Part shown: positions 30,918 through 40,057 of the stretch, one piece after another
Layout of the letters: every line of letters begins with the position of its first letter
How positions within the stretch are numbered: position 1 is the stretch's first letter
Assembly (NCBI GenBank): GCA_024235015.1
Contig: JACKNG010000004.1
Location: forward strand, 1-64,000
DNA length: 64,000 nucleotides
Source of the DNA: Gammaproteobacteria bacterium
Lineage (GTDB): Bacteria > Pseudomonadota > Gammaproteobacteria > Ga0077536
Direction of reading: 5' to 3'
The notes under the pieces: generated by a model
The model's input: only the letters and a program-made list of their open reading frames with translations
Databases searched by the model: none
Told to the model about the DNA's origin: nothing
Position numbers and translations under genes: made by a program

Positions 30918-31760
30918 GTGGCGGACGAATCCACCATTGCCGCCCTGCTGGCGGCGGCGGCGCCCCGCCTCGCCGCCGGCGGCAGCGGCCGCCTCGATGC
31001 CGAGCTGCTTCTCGCCGAGCTGCTCGGTGGCGGCCGCACGACGCTCTACCTGGCGCCGGAGCGGGTTGTCGGGGCGGTCGAGGTCGCGGCCTTCGAGGCG
31101 CTGGTGCAGCGCCGCGCGGCTGGCTGCCCGCTCGCCTACCTGCTCGGACGGGCCGAGTTCTGGTCGCTCGAGCTGGTCGTCGACGAGCGCGTGCTGGTGC
31201 CCCGGCCGGAGACCGAACTGCTGGTCGAATGCGCGCTCGAAGTCGCGGCGCGCGGAAGCACGGCCCGACTCGCCGACCTCGGCACCGGCAGCGGCGCCAT
31301 CGCCTGTGCGCTGGCGTGCGAACTGCGTGCCGCGACGATCATCGCAAGTGACCGCTCACTTTCGGCACTTGCATTGGCACGCCTCAACTTCGCCCGGCAT
31401 GCCGGGGAGCGCATCCGGGCCGTGGCCGGCGACTGGCTGGCCCCGATCGCGCCCGCCAGCCTCGATGTCGTGGTCGCCAATCCACCTTACGTCGCGACTG
31501 CCGAACACAGCCTGATGAATGCGGCGACGGCCTTCGAACCAGGCACCGCCCTGTTCGCCGCCGACGACGGGCTGGCCGACCTCGCCCGCATCATCGGCGA
31601 GGGCCGTCGCGTGCTGCGCCCGGGCGGCTGGCTGCTGGTCGAACATGGCCTCGCCCAGGGTGCCGCGGTACGCGGCCTATTCGGCGCCCATGGCTACCAG
31701 GCCATCGCGACCCGACGCGATTTGGCCGGCCACGAGCGGGTCACCAGCGGCCGCGGGTGA
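30918..31760 (+). CDS. prmC: Release factor glutamine methyltransferase PrmC
   Basis: SAM-dependent N5-methylation of the GGQ glutamine in release factors (280 aa, GTG start 4 bp after prfA). The catalytic NPPY is seen in VVVANPPYVA; the SAM pocket is LADLGTGSGAIACALA. QRRAAGCPLAYLLGRAEFW and VLVPRPETELLVE are standard PrmC segments. It acts on the upstream gene product. Confidence 0.96.
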   Translation: MADESTIAALLAAAAPRLAAGGSGRLDAELLLAELLGGGRTTLYLAPERVVGAVEVAAFEALVQRRAAGCPLAYLLGRAEFWSLELVVDERVLVPRPETELLVECALEVAARGSTARLADLGTGSGAIACALACELRAATIIASDRSLSALALARLNFARHAGERIRAVAGDWLAPIAPASLDVVVANPPYVATAEHSLMNAATAFEPGTALFAADDGLADLARIIGEGRRVLRPGGWLLVEHGLAQGAAVRGLFGAHGYQAIATRRDLAGHERVTSGRG

Positions 31761-31839
31761 CAGCCTGGCACGGCGACGGCACACTGGTTGGAGGTCGGTG
31801 CGGCCGACTTACCCGTAGTTCCCGGAGAGCCCGCCATCC

Positions 31840-32592
31840 ATGGACGACCAGTTGCTGCTGCGTTACAGCCGCCAGATCCTGCTGCCCGAAATCGACATCG
31901 ACGGCCAGGCCCGGCTGGCCGATGCGAGCGTGCTGCTGGTCGGCCTCGGCGGCCTCGGCTCACCGGTGTCCATGTACCTCGCCGCGGCCGGCGTCGGGCG
32001 CCTGGTGCTGGTCGATGACGACACCGTCGAGCTGTCCAACCTGCAGCGTCAGATCGTGCACGGTACGGCGGATCTCGGTCGGCCCAAGGTCGAATCGGCG
32101 CGCGACCGTCTCGCCGCGCTCAATCCGAGCGTGACCATCGAGCCCATCGCAACGCGCCTGGAAGACGCCGATTTCGAGCGCCTGCTGCCGGGAGTGGACG
32201 CGGTGGTCGACGCGACGGACAACTTCCAGACCCGGTTCCGCATCAACCATCACTGCGTGCGGCAGCGTAAGCCTCTGATTTCCGGGGCCGCGATCCGTTT
32301 CGAGGGGCAGGTCAGCGTGTTTCACGCCGGCACCGGGGACAGTCCCTGCTACCGCTGCTTGTACGGCTCGGAGGCCGCGGTCGACGCGACCTGCAGCACC
32401 AACGGCGTGGTCGCGCCGTTACTCGGCATCATCGGCAGCGTACAGGCAATGGAGACACTCAAAGTGCTGCTCGGCATCGGCGAGGATCTCGCCGGCCGCC
32501 TGCTGCTGCTCGACGCCTTGTTGATGGAGTGGCAGACCATGCGGCTGCGCAAGAACCCGCGCTGCCCGGAATGCGGCACGCCGGCGGCCTGA
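31840..32592 (+). CDS. moeB: Molybdopterin-synthase adenylyltransferase MoeB
   Basis: ThiF/MoeB E1-like enzyme that adenylates the C-terminal glycine of MoaD (250 aa). RYSRQILLPEIDIDGQ, the ATP loop VLLVGLGGLGSPVSMYLA, DDDTVELSNLQRQ, DATDNFQTR, and two zinc pairs (CYRC and CPEC) fit. The substrate Cys region is ATCSTNGVVAPL. ThiF or HesA roles are not excluded, but the place after prmC matches MoeB/HesA of this lineage. It is separated by 79 bp from prmC. Confidence 0.9.
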   Translation: MDDQLLLRYSRQILLPEIDIDGQARLADASVLLVGLGGLGSPVSMYLAAAGVGRLVLVDDDTVELSNLQRQIVHGTADLGRPKVESARDRLAALNPSVTIEPIATRLEDADFERLLPGVDAVVDATDNFQTRFRINHHCVRQRKPLISGAAIRFEGQVSVFHAGTGDSPCYRCLYGSEAAVDATCSTNGVVAPLLGIIGSVQAMETLKVLLGIGEDLAGRLLLLDALLMEWQTMRLRKNPRCPECGTPAA

Positions 32593-32612
32593 GCCGGGCG
32601 GGGACGCGGTCG

Positions 32613-32631
32613 CGGGGCGCGTATCGCCCCG
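32613..32631. terminator. Hairpin between convergent moeB and bfd
   Basis: CGGGGCG-CGTAT-CGCCCCG is a perfect 7-bp stem with a 5-nt loop, midway between the two stops. No U tract follows on either strand, so termination is plausible but unproven. Confidence 0.35.
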
Positions 32632-32643
32632 GGATCTTGGGGT

Positions 32644-32850
32644 TCAGCCGGCGAGCTGGAGGAGTGGTTCGACGCCGCCGTCGACGCTGTTCAGGGCATT
32701 GCCGAGGCACTCCTCGGCGAAGCAGCGGCACTGGCCGCAACAGGTAGACACGGCCAGGCGCTCGGCCAGGCAATCGAGGGTTCGCGCACCGGCGCTTACG
32801 GCATCTTCGATATCGCGCTCGGTGACGTTGTTACACAGGCAGACGTACAC
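32644..32850 (-). CDS. bfd: Bacterioferritin-associated ferredoxin
   Basis: A small [2Fe-2S] protein (68 aa, GTG start) that reduces bacterioferritin to release stored iron. The cluster ligands C4, C6, C38 and C41 are present (VCLCNN and CCGQC). It is encoded near bfr in the same direction. A promoter with a Fur-like box lies upstream, as expected for a gene needed in iron shortage. Confidence 0.95.
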   Translation of the reverse strand: MYVCLCNNVTERDIEDAVSAGARTLDCLAERLAVSTCCGQCRCFAEECLGNALNSVDGGVEPLLQLAG

Positions 32851-32895
32851 GGGCAGTAGTCCTTCGGGCTCGGGTTCTGGTTATCGGCACGAAGA

Positions 32896-32924
32896 ATCGT
32901 AGTCTTAATGAGAACTATTTGCAA
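32896..32924 (-). promoter_or_regulatory. bfd promoter with Fur-like box
   Basis: Minus-strand TTGCAA (32924-32919), an exact 17-bp spacer and TACGAT (32901-32896). The spacer is filled by GCAAATAGTTCTCATTAAG (32922-32904), which agrees with the 19-bp Fur consensus at 11 positions including the core TCATTA. Bound Fur would block RNA polymerase. Confidence 0.65.
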
Positions 32925-32966
32925 CGCTTGCTTGGCGTCATGTCCAGGCCGCGCGTCGGCCCGGCC

Positions 32967-33431
32967 TCAGAGGTGGGACTGCTGGTAGTTTTCGAGCCCG
33001 ATGCGGTCGATCAGGTCGAGCTGGGTTTCGAGCCAGTCGACATGCTCCTCCTCGCTGCAGAGGATGCTCTCGAACAGCTCGCGGCTGACGTAGTCGTGCA
33101 CGCTCTCGCAGTACTCGATGGCCTCGCGCAGGACCGGGAGCGCCTCGTGCTCGACGGCGAGATCGGCCTCGAGGATTTCGCGGGTGTTCTCGCCGACGCG
33201 CAGGCGACCGAGATCCTGCAGGTTCGGCAGACCCTCGAGAAACAGGATGCGCTCGATGATCTGGTCGGCATGGCGCATTTCGTCGACCGACTCGTGGTAC
33301 TCCTTTTCGTCGAGCTTGGTCAGGCCCCAGTTCTTGAACATGCGGGCATGGAGGAAATACTGGTTGATGGCCGTCAGCTCGTTCTTGAGCACGCGGTTCA
33401 GGTACTCGATGACTTTGGCGTCGCCTTTCAT
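32967..33431 (-). CDS. bfr: Bacterioferritin
   Basis: Haem-containing 24-mer iron-storage ferritin (154 aa from ATG 33431, [15 protein letters not shown]). All ferroxidase ligands stand at the canonical numbers: E18, E51, H54, E94, E127, H130, and haem-binding M52. The upstream open frame is not family-like. It is separated by 116 bp from bfd, with the Fur-like promoter in between. Confidence 0.97.
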   Translation of the reverse strand: MKGDAKVIEYLNRVLKNELTAINQYFLHARMFKNWGLTKLDEKEYHESVDEMRHADQIIERILFLEGLPNLQDLGRLRVGENTREILEADLAVEHEALPVLREAIEYCESVHDYVSRELFESILCSEEEHVDWLETQLDLIDRIGLENYQQSHL

Positions 33432-33553
33432 GCGGCAGCTCCTCGGCGCGGGATTCGGTTCGGCCGCGCCGCGGCGCTCAAGACGCCCCGGCTTATGGCC
33501 GATGAAGGCCTCATAATACACTGACTCAGGGACAGCACCGGGGGACGGCGGAC

Positions 33554-34126
33554 ATGGATCTCGGCACCATCATCTTTCTCGTCGTGGTCGCGATCGTGCT
33601 CGGCTACGGCATCCTGCTCTACAACGCCCTGGTCACGCTCAAGCACAACGTGTCAAAGGCGTGGTCGAACATCGACGTGCTGCTCAAGCAACGCCATGAC
33701 GAGATCCCCAAGCTGGTCGAGATCTGCAAGCAGTACATGGCCTACGAGAAGGACACCCTGGAGCGCGTGATCGCCGCCCGCGCCGCGGTATCGGCCGCCC
33801 GCGAGCGCGGCGACGTCGGCCGCCTGGGCGCGGCCGAGACCCAGCTGCGCAGCGGGCTCGGCAATCTGTTCGCCGTCGCCGAAGCCTACCCGGACCTCAA
33901 GGCGGACAAGAATTTCAAACACCTGCAGGATCGCATCTCGGCGCTCGAGGATGCCATCGCCGATCGCCGCGAGTACTACAACGACAGCGTCAATCTCAAC
34001 AACACCCGCATCGAACAGTTCCCGGACGTGCTCATTGCGCGCTGGTTCAATTTCGGCGCGCGCGATCTGCTCGAGTTTTCCGCCGAAGAGAAGAAGGACG
34101 TCGACCTGAAGGCGCTGTTCAACTGA
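33554..34126 (+). CDS. lemA: LemA family protein
   Basis: A 190-aa protein with an N-terminal membrane helix ([20 protein letters not shown]) and a four-helix LemA domain ([26 protein letters not shown] in pieces, [17 protein letters not shown] at the end). The biochemical role of LemA is unknown. The next gene, 24 bp downstream, is a GIDE-type membrane protein, a pairing seen in many bacteria. Confidence 0.92.
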   Translation: MDLGTIIFLVVVAIVLGYGILLYNALVTLKHNVSKAWSNIDVLLKQRHDEIPKLVEICKQYMAYEKDTLERVIAARAAVSAARERGDVGRLGAAETQLRSGLGNLFAVAEAYPDLKADKNFKHLQDRISALEDAIADRREYYNDSVNLNNTRIEQFPDVLIARWFNFGARDLLEFSAEEKKDVDLKALFN

Positions 34127-34150
34127 GCGGCGTCCGGCCGCGTTCCGCAC

Positions 34151-35119
34151 GTGTCCCTGCTGTCCGATTTCGCCCTCACCGTGCGCCACGCCGAACTGCC
34201 GGCGCTGGCCTTCGGCATCGGCATCGCCCTGCTCCTGGGTGGCGCCGCGCTGTGGGGCGCATTCACCTTCCTCAAGCGCAAGCGCATCATCGAGGACACG
34301 CCGACGGCCCTGGTGCGCTCGGCACCACAGGGCTACGTCGAACTGCAGGGCCAGGCCGAACTGATGGACGGCGACCCGGTCTTCGCGCCGCTCTCCCTGC
34401 GCCACTGCGCGTGGTACCGCTACAAGGTCGAGAAGCGCGAAAAGCGCGCCACGAGTTCCGACCGCAACGACTCGACCTGGCGCACCATCGAACAGGGCGT
34501 GAGCGACAACCTGTTCTACCTCGTCGATACCACCGGGCGCTGTGCGGTCGATCCCGACGGCGCCGCCGTGACGGCGGCGCACCGCAACGTGTGGTACGGC
34601 CAGAGCCGTATCCCGGGCCGCTACCACGACGACGACGGCCGCTGGTGGGCGCGCGCGCTGGGCCAGCTCGGCCAGCCCTACCGCTATACCGAACAACGCA
34701 TCGAGCCGGGCGACGCCATCTATGCGCTCGGTCACTTCACCACCCATGGTGGTGGCGCCACGCGCTTCGACAAGGACGGTGCGGTGGGCGATCGCCTGCG
34801 CGAATGGAAGCGTGACCAGGCCTTCATGCTCGACAACTTCGACGCCAACGGCGATGGCCAGATCGACATGCAGGAGTGGGAGGCGGCGCGGGCGCGCGCC
34901 GAGGCCGAGGTCGTCGCCGAACAGCGCCAGGACGCCGGTCCGCCACCGGTCGACCTCCTCGCGCGCGGCCATGACCGTCGCCAACCCTTCGTCATCGCCG
35001 CCGGCACGGAGGAGGAGATCGTGCGCCGCTGCCGCCTGGCCGCCAGCGGCCTGCTGGTCGTCGCCGTGCCCTTGATGGTCGGCGCGCTGTGGGCGATCGC
35101 GCTGCGCCTGGCCGCCTGA
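34151..35119 (+). CDS. GIDE-domain membrane protein with EF-hand insertion
   Basis: A 322-aa protein, GTG start. A membrane helix at about 18-41 and another at about 300-320 bracket a cytosolic or periplasmic domain like that of MUL1/GIDE proteins (DTPTALVRSAPQGYVELQG, then CAWYRYKVEKREK). The RING finger of eukaryotic GIDE is absent. At residues 231-242 there is a canonical 12-residue EF-hand loop: D231, N233, D235, G236, I238, D239 and E242. It probably acts with LemA; the function is unknown. Confidence 0.8.
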   Translation: MSLLSDFALTVRHAELPALAFGIGIALLLGGAALWGAFTFLKRKRIIEDTPTALVRSAPQGYVELQGQAELMDGDPVFAPLSLRHCAWYRYKVEKREKRATSSDRNDSTWRTIEQGVSDNLFYLVDTTGRCAVDPDGAAVTAAHRNVWYGQSRIPGRYHDDDGRWWARALGQLGQPYRYTEQRIEPGDAIYALGHFTTHGGGATRFDKDGAVGDRLREWKRDQAFMLDNFDANGDGQIDMQEWEAARARAEAEVVAEQRQDAGPPPVDLLARGHDRRQPFVIAAGTEEEIVRRCRLAASGLLVVAVPLMVGALWAIALRLAA

Positions 35120-35168
35120 ACTGCCGGCAGGTAGAGGCTGCCATGCCGCGGACGGCATAATGCGCGGC

Positions 35169-37211
35169 ATGAAATCCACCGCTGCTTCCCGTTACACCCT
35201 GGACCGCCTGCCCCGCTTCGCCGACATCGAACCAGCCTCCCTGGTCGAATCTCTCGGCGCCATGCTCGACGACCACCGGGCGCGTATCGAAGCGCTCACC
35301 GGCGATCCGGCGAGCGCGACCTGGGACAGCGTCATCGCGCCGATGGAAGCGCTGTCGGACGAGTTGCAGCGTTTCTTCGGACCGGTTTCCCACCTGCACA
35401 ACGTGGCCGATTCGGATGCCCTGCGCGCGCCCTACAACGAGTGCATCGGCCTGATCTCGGCTTATTCCAGCGAACTCGCCCAGCACGCCGGGTTGTACGC
35501 CTGTTACCGCCACATCCGCGATTCCGCCGCGTTCGCCGACTTCGGCCCGGCGCGCCAGCGGGTCATCGACAACGCGCTGCGCGACTTCCACCTCGGCGGG
35601 GTCGATCTGCCACCCGCCCGCCAGGCCGAGGTGCGCGCACTCAAGGTCGAGTTGTCGCAGTTGCACACCCGCTTCGAGGAACACGTGCTGGATGCCACCC
35701 AGGCCTTCCGCCTGCACGTCGACGACGAGGCCGCGCTGGCCGGCCTGCCACCCTCGGTCCTGGGCCTGGCGCGACAGAACGCCGCTGCCGAGGACCGCGC
35801 GGGCTGGACGCTGACCCTGGACTTCCCCTGCTACCAGCCCGCCATCACCCGTCTGGAGGATCGCGCGCTGCGGCGCACACTCTACGAAGCCTACGTCACC
35901 CGCGCCTCGGAACGCGGCCCGCAGGCGGGCCAGTTCGACAACGGCCCGGTCATGAACGCCATCCTCGACAAGCGCCAGGCATTGGCCGGGGCACTCGGCT
36001 TCGCCAATTACGCCGAGCTGTCACTGGCGACCAAGATGGCGCCCTCGACCGCGGCGGTGGTCGACTTCCTCCGCGAACTGGCGGCCAAGGCCCGCCCGGC
36101 CGCGTTGCGCGAACTCCAAGAACTCGGTGAGTTCGCGCGCAGCGAACTCGGTCTCGACACGCTGGAAGCCTGGGACATGGGCTACGCCGCGGAGAAGTAC
36201 CGCGAACACCGCTTCCAGCTCAGCCAGGAAGAGCTCAAGCCCTACTTCCCGATCGCCCGCGTGCTGCCGGGCATGCTGGAAGTCGCCGCACGCCTGTTCG
36301 GCGTGCGTTTCGAGCGCGTCGAAGGAATCGAGAGCTGGCACGAGGATGTCGTCTTCCACGCCATCGTCGATGCCGACGACACCCCGGTCGGCTTCTTCTT
36401 CCTCGACCTCTACGCCCGCGCACGCAAGCGCCCCGGCGCCTGGATGGACGAATGCCTGGTGAGCTGGCAGCACGCCGAGCAGTGCCAGCTGCCCGTGGCC
36501 TACCTGACCTGCAATTTCACCCCACCAGTGGCCGGCCAGCCGACGCTGCTCACCCACGACGAGGTCAGCACCCTGTTCCACGAGTTCGGTCATGGCCTGC
36601 ACCACATGCTGACGCGGGTGCGCCGCCCGGCCGTGGCCGGCATCAACGGCGTGCCGTGGGACGCCGTCGAGCTGCCCAGCCAGTTCCTCGAGAACTGGTG
36701 CTGGGAGCGCGAGGCGCTCGACCTGTTCAGCGGCCACCACGCGACCGGCGAAGTCCTGCCGCCGGAGCTGTTCGAACGCCTCGAAGCCTCGCGTCACTAC
36801 CACGCCGCGCTGCAGATGCTGCGCCAGGTCGAATTCGCCCTGTTCGATTTCCGCCTGCACATGGACTACGTGCCGGGCTTCGACATCCAGGGCTTGCTCG
36901 ACGCGGTCCGCGCCGAGGTCGCGGTGGTCACGCCACCGCCGTGGAACCGCTTCCAGCACAGCTTCGCGCACATCTTCGCCGGTGGTTACGCCGCCGGTTA
37001 TTACAGCTACAAGTGGGCCGAGGTGCTGGCCGCCGACGCCTACGCGCGTTTCGAGGAGGAAGGGGTGTTCAACCCCGAGACCGGCCGCGCCTTCCGCCAG
37101 AGCATCCTCGAGAACGGCGGCGCGGAAGACGCGATGGCATTGTTCAAGCGTTTCCGGGGCCGCGAGCCCAGCGTCGAGCCGCTGCTGCGACACGCTGGAC
37201 TGCATGCCTGA
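35169..37211 (+). CDS. prlC: Oligopeptidase A (M3 metallopeptidase)
   Basis: Zinc peptidase that degrades short peptides and cleaved signal peptides (680 aa, E. coli OpdA 680). The zinc site HEFGHGLHHM and downstream Glu region PSQFLENWCWE are diagnostic, as is the tail NPETGRAFRQSILENGG. The Met at 35169 is preferred to 35160 because it gives the family length. It lies 49 bp after the GIDE gene; no strong promoter was seen. Confidence 0.95.
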   Translation: MKSTAASRYTLDRLPRFADIEPASLVESLGAMLDDHRARIEALTGDPASATWDSVIAPMEALSDELQRFFGPVSHLHNVADSDALRAPYNECIGLISAYSSELAQHAGLYACYRHIRDSAAFADFGPARQRVIDNALRDFHLGGVDLPPARQAEVRALKVELSQLHTRFEEHVLDATQAFRLHVDDEAALAGLPPSVLGLARQNAAAEDRAGWTLTLDFPCYQPAITRLEDRALRRTLYEAYVTRASERGPQAGQFDNGPVMNAILDKRQALAGALGFANYAELSLATKMAPSTAAVVDFLRELAAKARPAALRELQELGEFARSELGLDTLEAWDMGYAAEKYREHRFQLSQEELKPYFPIARVLPGMLEVAARLFGVRFERVEGIESWHEDVVFHAIVDADDTPVGFFFLDLYARARKRPGAWMDECLVSWQHAEQCQLPVAYLTCNFTPPVAGQPTLLTHDEVSTLFHEFGHGLHHMLTRVRRPAVAGINGVPWDAVELPSQFLENWCWEREALDLFSGHHATGEVLPPELFERLEASRHYHAALQMLRQVEFALFDFRLHMDYVPGFDIQGLLDAVRAEVAVVTPPPWNRFQHSFAHIFAGGYAAGYYSYKWAEVLAADAYARFEEEGVFNPETGRAFRQSILENGGAEDAMALFKRFRGREPSVEPLLRHAGLHA

Positions 37212-37227
37212 CCAGCCCCGATAATCC

Positions 37228-38010
37228 GTGCCCGTGAATTCCCTCCCGCGTCTCCTCCCGGCCCTGCTCGGGCTATTGCTCCTGCCGTCTGCCGTGGCGG
37301 CGGAAGAGGTTTACGTCATCGACGAGCTGCTGGTCGGCGTACACGCCGAGAAGAACCTCGACAGTGCCATCGTCAAGGTCTTCCCGACCGGCACCAAGCT
37401 CGAGGTCGTCGAGCGCGACGGCGAGCTGGCACGTATCGAAGGGCCGGAAGACGTCAGCGGCTGGGTCGACGGTGCCTACCTGACGCAGACGCCGCCGGCC
37501 AAGGTCCGCCTGGCTGCGCTCGAGGCCGAGAAGGCGGCGCTCGAGCAGCGCCTCGCCGCCGCCGAGAGCGCCGCCAACGGCGAGGCCGCGGCGAGCGGTG
37601 CGGCGGCGCCCGAGGCCGCCGCCCAGCTCGAGGCAGTGACGCGCGAGAACACCGAGCTCAAGGGCAAGCTGTCCGACGAGCGCCTGCGCGCGGGTCAGCT
37701 GCAGTCCGAGGTCGCCAGCCTGCGCGCCGAGCTGCGCGAGAACACCACCCCGCCCGATGCGCGCATCGTCGAGATCGAACGCGAACGCGAAAACCTGGCC
37801 GCGGAACTCGAGGACGCCCGCGACCGGATCAGCGAGCTGGAAACGCGTGGTTCGCTCGCCTCCACCTCGGCGATGGTACCGCTGGTGGTCGACGCCTACG
37901 CCTGGCCGATCGCCATCGCCCTCCTGGCCCTGCTCGCGCTCGCCTTCGGTGGCGGCATCTACGTCGTCGACATTCTCAACCGGCGCCGGCACGGCGGCTT
38001 CCGTATCTGA
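37228..38010 (+). CDS. SH3-domain/coiled-coil membrane protein (YgiM-like, TIGR04211 type)
   Basis: A 260-aa protein with signal peptide (LLPALLGLLLLPSAVAAEE), a bacterial SH3 domain (about 27-90, DELLVGVHAEKNLDSAIVK), an Ala/Glu coiled coil (about 90-205) and one C-terminal membrane helix (about 220-245) ending RRRHGGFRI. This order is that of YgiM. The GTG at 37228 or 37234 can start it. It may sense cell-wall or stress state, but that is not known. Confidence 0.85.
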   Translation: MPVNSLPRLLPALLGLLLLPSAVAAEEVYVIDELLVGVHAEKNLDSAIVKVFPTGTKLEVVERDGELARIEGPEDVSGWVDGAYLTQTPPAKVRLAALEAEKAALEQRLAAAESAANGEAAASGAAAPEAAAQLEAVTRENTELKGKLSDERLRAGQLQSEVASLRAELRENTTPPDARIVEIERERENLAAELEDARDRISELETRGSLASTSAMVPLVVDAYAWPIAIALLALLALAFGGGIYVVDILNRRRHGGFRI

Positions 38011-38025
38011 ACCGCAGGCGACGCG

Positions 38026-38796
38026 ATGCCGACCATCGCGACCTGGAACGTCAACTCCATCCGCGCGCGCCTCGACCACGTCAGCGACTGGTTGCAGGCC
38101 AACCCGGTCGATCTCCTGGCGCTGCAGGAGACCAAGGTGCAGGACGGCGATTTCCCCCACCAACGCTTCGCCGCCCTTGGCTACCAACTCGCCTGCGTCG
38201 GCCAGAAGTCCTACAACGGCGTCGCCGTCCTCGCCCGCAGGCCGCTCACCGTGCTTGCCCGCCAGCTGCCCGGGTTCGACGACGACCAGGCCCGCCTGCT
38301 GGCCGTCGAACATGCAGGCATGCTCGTCGTCGACGTCTACGTGCCCAACGGCGCCAGCGTCGGCTCGGACAAGTACGCCTACAAGCTGGCCTGGCTGGAC
38401 GCGCTGGCCGCATGGCTCGAGACCCTGCTCGCGCAGTACGACGAAGTTCTCGTCGCCGGTGACTTCAACATCGCGCCCGGCGATGCCGACGTCCACGACC
38501 CGCAGGCCTGGGACGAGAAGATCCTGTGCAGCACGCCCGAACGCGAGCGGCTCGCGCGGCTGCAGGCGCTCGGCTTGAGCGATGCCTTCCGCGCCTTCGC
38601 GCAGGCCCCGGCGAGCTTCTCGTGGTGGGACTACCGCGCCGCGGGTTTCCGCCGCAACCGCGGCCTGCGCATCGACCTCATCCTGGTCTCCGCCGCCCTG
38701 GCCGCGCGCCTGCGCGCGTGTCACATCGACGTGGGCCCGCGCGGACTCGACAAGCCCTCCGACCACGCCCCGGTCATCGCCGAATTCGCATCGTGA
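38026..38796 (+). CDS. xth: Exodeoxyribonuclease III
   Basis: Apurinic/apyrimidinic endonuclease and 3'-5' exonuclease of base excision repair (256 aa). ATWNVNSIRARLDHV, LALQETKVQD (metal Glu), VDVYVPNGASVGSDKY, VLVAGDFNIAPGDADVHD and the final catalytic His in DKPSDHAPVIAEF are complete. It lies 15 bp after the SH3 protein. Confidence 0.96.
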   Translation: MPTIATWNVNSIRARLDHVSDWLQANPVDLLALQETKVQDGDFPHQRFAALGYQLACVGQKSYNGVAVLARRPLTVLARQLPGFDDDQARLLAVEHAGMLVVDVYVPNGASVGSDKYAYKLAWLDALAAWLETLLAQYDEVLVAGDFNIAPGDADVHDPQAWDEKILCSTPERERLARLQALGLSDAFRAFAQAPASFSWWDYRAAGFRRNRGLRIDLILVSAALAARLRACHIDVGPRGLDKPSDHAPVIAEFAS

Positions 38797-38899
38797 AACT
38801 TTGCCAAGCGTTACAATTTTTTGCGCTCGCGGGCTAAAGTTCCGCCCCGGAGCCGTTCACACTGTTCCCGTGACTCCGCGACGAGACAGGTCCCGCGCC

Positions 38900-39256
38900 A
38901 TGAACAACCACGATGACGATTTCGAGTTCGACTACTGGGCGGCGCTCGCCGACAACGACCCGGCGGCCTTCGAGGATGCGCGGCGCGCGGTCATCTCGAG
39001 TCTCATCGAGTCCGCGCCGAGTGACAGCCGGCGCCGCCTCACCGGCCTGCAGTGGCAGGTCGACCGGGTGCGCGAACGTGCCGACAACCCGCTCAAGGCG
39101 TGCATCGACATCTCCGGCATGATGTGGGACAAGGTGCTCGGCGAAGATGGCCTGGTCGAACGCCTCGAGGAGCTCGCCGGCCAGCGCGCGCCGCGCGAAC
39201 GCGCGGTGCGCTCGGCCACGGTCCTGCCGCTGCGCCGGGACATTCCGCGCAACTGA
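38900..39256 (+). CDS. DUF3135 family protein
   Basis: A 118-aa soluble, charged protein. The N terminus is acidic ([20 protein letters not shown]), then [14 protein letters not shown] and [19 protein letters not shown], the DUF3135 core. No catalytic residues are evident and the function is unknown. It lies 103 bp after xth and 77 bp before rpmE. Confidence 0.8.
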   Translation: MNNHDDDFEFDYWAALADNDPAAFEDARRAVISSLIESAPSDSRRRLTGLQWQVDRVRERADNPLKACIDISGMMWDKVLGEDGLVERLEELAGQRAPRERAVRSATVLPLRRDIPRN

Positions 39257-39333
39257 GGCCGGCCGGCTTGCAAAGGCCGCTGACCGGCCCTAGAATCCCG
39301 GCCCCTTTCGAGCCCTATCCAGGCCAGCGGCGC

Positions 39334-39540
39334 ATGAAACCCGAAACCCATCCCGATTATCACGACATCACCGTCACCTGCAGCTGTGGCAACACGTTCC
39401 AGACGCGCTCGGCGCTGGGTGACGAACAGCTCCACCTCGACGTGTGCTCGGCCTGCCATCCGTTCTACACGGGGCAGCAGAAGATCGTCGACACCGCCGG
39501 CCGTGTCGACAAGTTCCGCCGCAAGTACGGGATGTCCTGA
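39334..39540 (+). CDS. rpmE: 50S ribosomal protein L31 (zinc form)
   Basis: 68 aa starting [20 protein letters not shown]. The zinc cysteines C16, C18, C38 and C41 are intact, so this is the C+ paralogue used in zinc-replete cells. [20 protein letters not shown] is the conserved C-terminal half. Confidence 0.97.
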   Translation: MKPETHPDYHDITVTCSCGNTFQTRSALGDEQLHLDVCSACHPFYTGQQKIVDTAGRVDKFRRKYGMS

Positions 39541-40020
39541 GCGCCGTCGCGCGCTCTTCGCCCTGCATCCGCGTTCCCTAGTCCGCTCGCGCGGCAGCAT
39601 GATCGCCGCGCTCTGACCTGCCCCCGGTCGCCAGGCCGCCGCTAGCGACACCCACCGCGTCGAACCCGTCCGAGGACCGGCGGCACACCCGGCGCGGGAC
39701 GCCAGCGGGTGCGCCGCTGGCCGCCGCAGCGCAGCGCCCGTCGCGAGGCGCCCCGCCACCGCGCCGCTGGCGAGCACCCGGCGCGGTGCCGTAGCCGAGG
39801 CTTCGCGGGCCGGGCGCTGCCCACACGATGCGGGTCGGCTCGAAACCGTTGCCTCCACGTTGCACACGAAAGCCGGCGGACAGGTTCTGCACGACCGGCG
39901 CCGGGACGGCCCGGCAGGCGCGCCGCCGGGCGGCTGGAGTGGCAAGCCGATACCGGCCCGAACCGACATCGGGGTCACCTGCCGCGGCGGAATGTGCCGC
40001 TCGCATTGGTCGCGACCGGC
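39541..40020. other. Gap without an intact gene after rpmE
   Basis: 480 bp of GC-rich sequence. ORFs cross it on both strands but none has a ribosome site or family-like protein. One minus-strand stretch (about 39800-39880, PTRIVWAAPGPRSLGYGTAP) reads like the tail of a DUF3999-type envelope protein, with frames broken on both sides; it may be a gene remnant. The small-RNA promoter follows at 40024. Confidence 0.45.
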
Positions 40021-40023
40021 GTG

Positions 40024-40052
40024 GGAACTTCTGCGCAACCGTGCAGTCTCAA
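40024..40052 (+). promoter_or_regulatory. SigmaE-type (RpoE/AlgU) promoter of the small RNA
   Basis: GGAACTT (40024-40030), exactly 15 nt, then GTCTCAA (40046-40052). This is the sigmaE layout seen in E. coli rpoHP3 (GAACTT-N15-GTCTGA). No sigma70 pair competes. Initiation is expected at about 40057-40060. Confidence 0.7.
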
Positions 40053-40057
40053 TCAGC

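Noticed and set aside
39578..40006. 142-codon minus-strand ORF after rpmE as a real gene
   Set aside because: No start signal, broken similarity and mostly Ala/Arg/Gly residues; kept only as a possible remnant.
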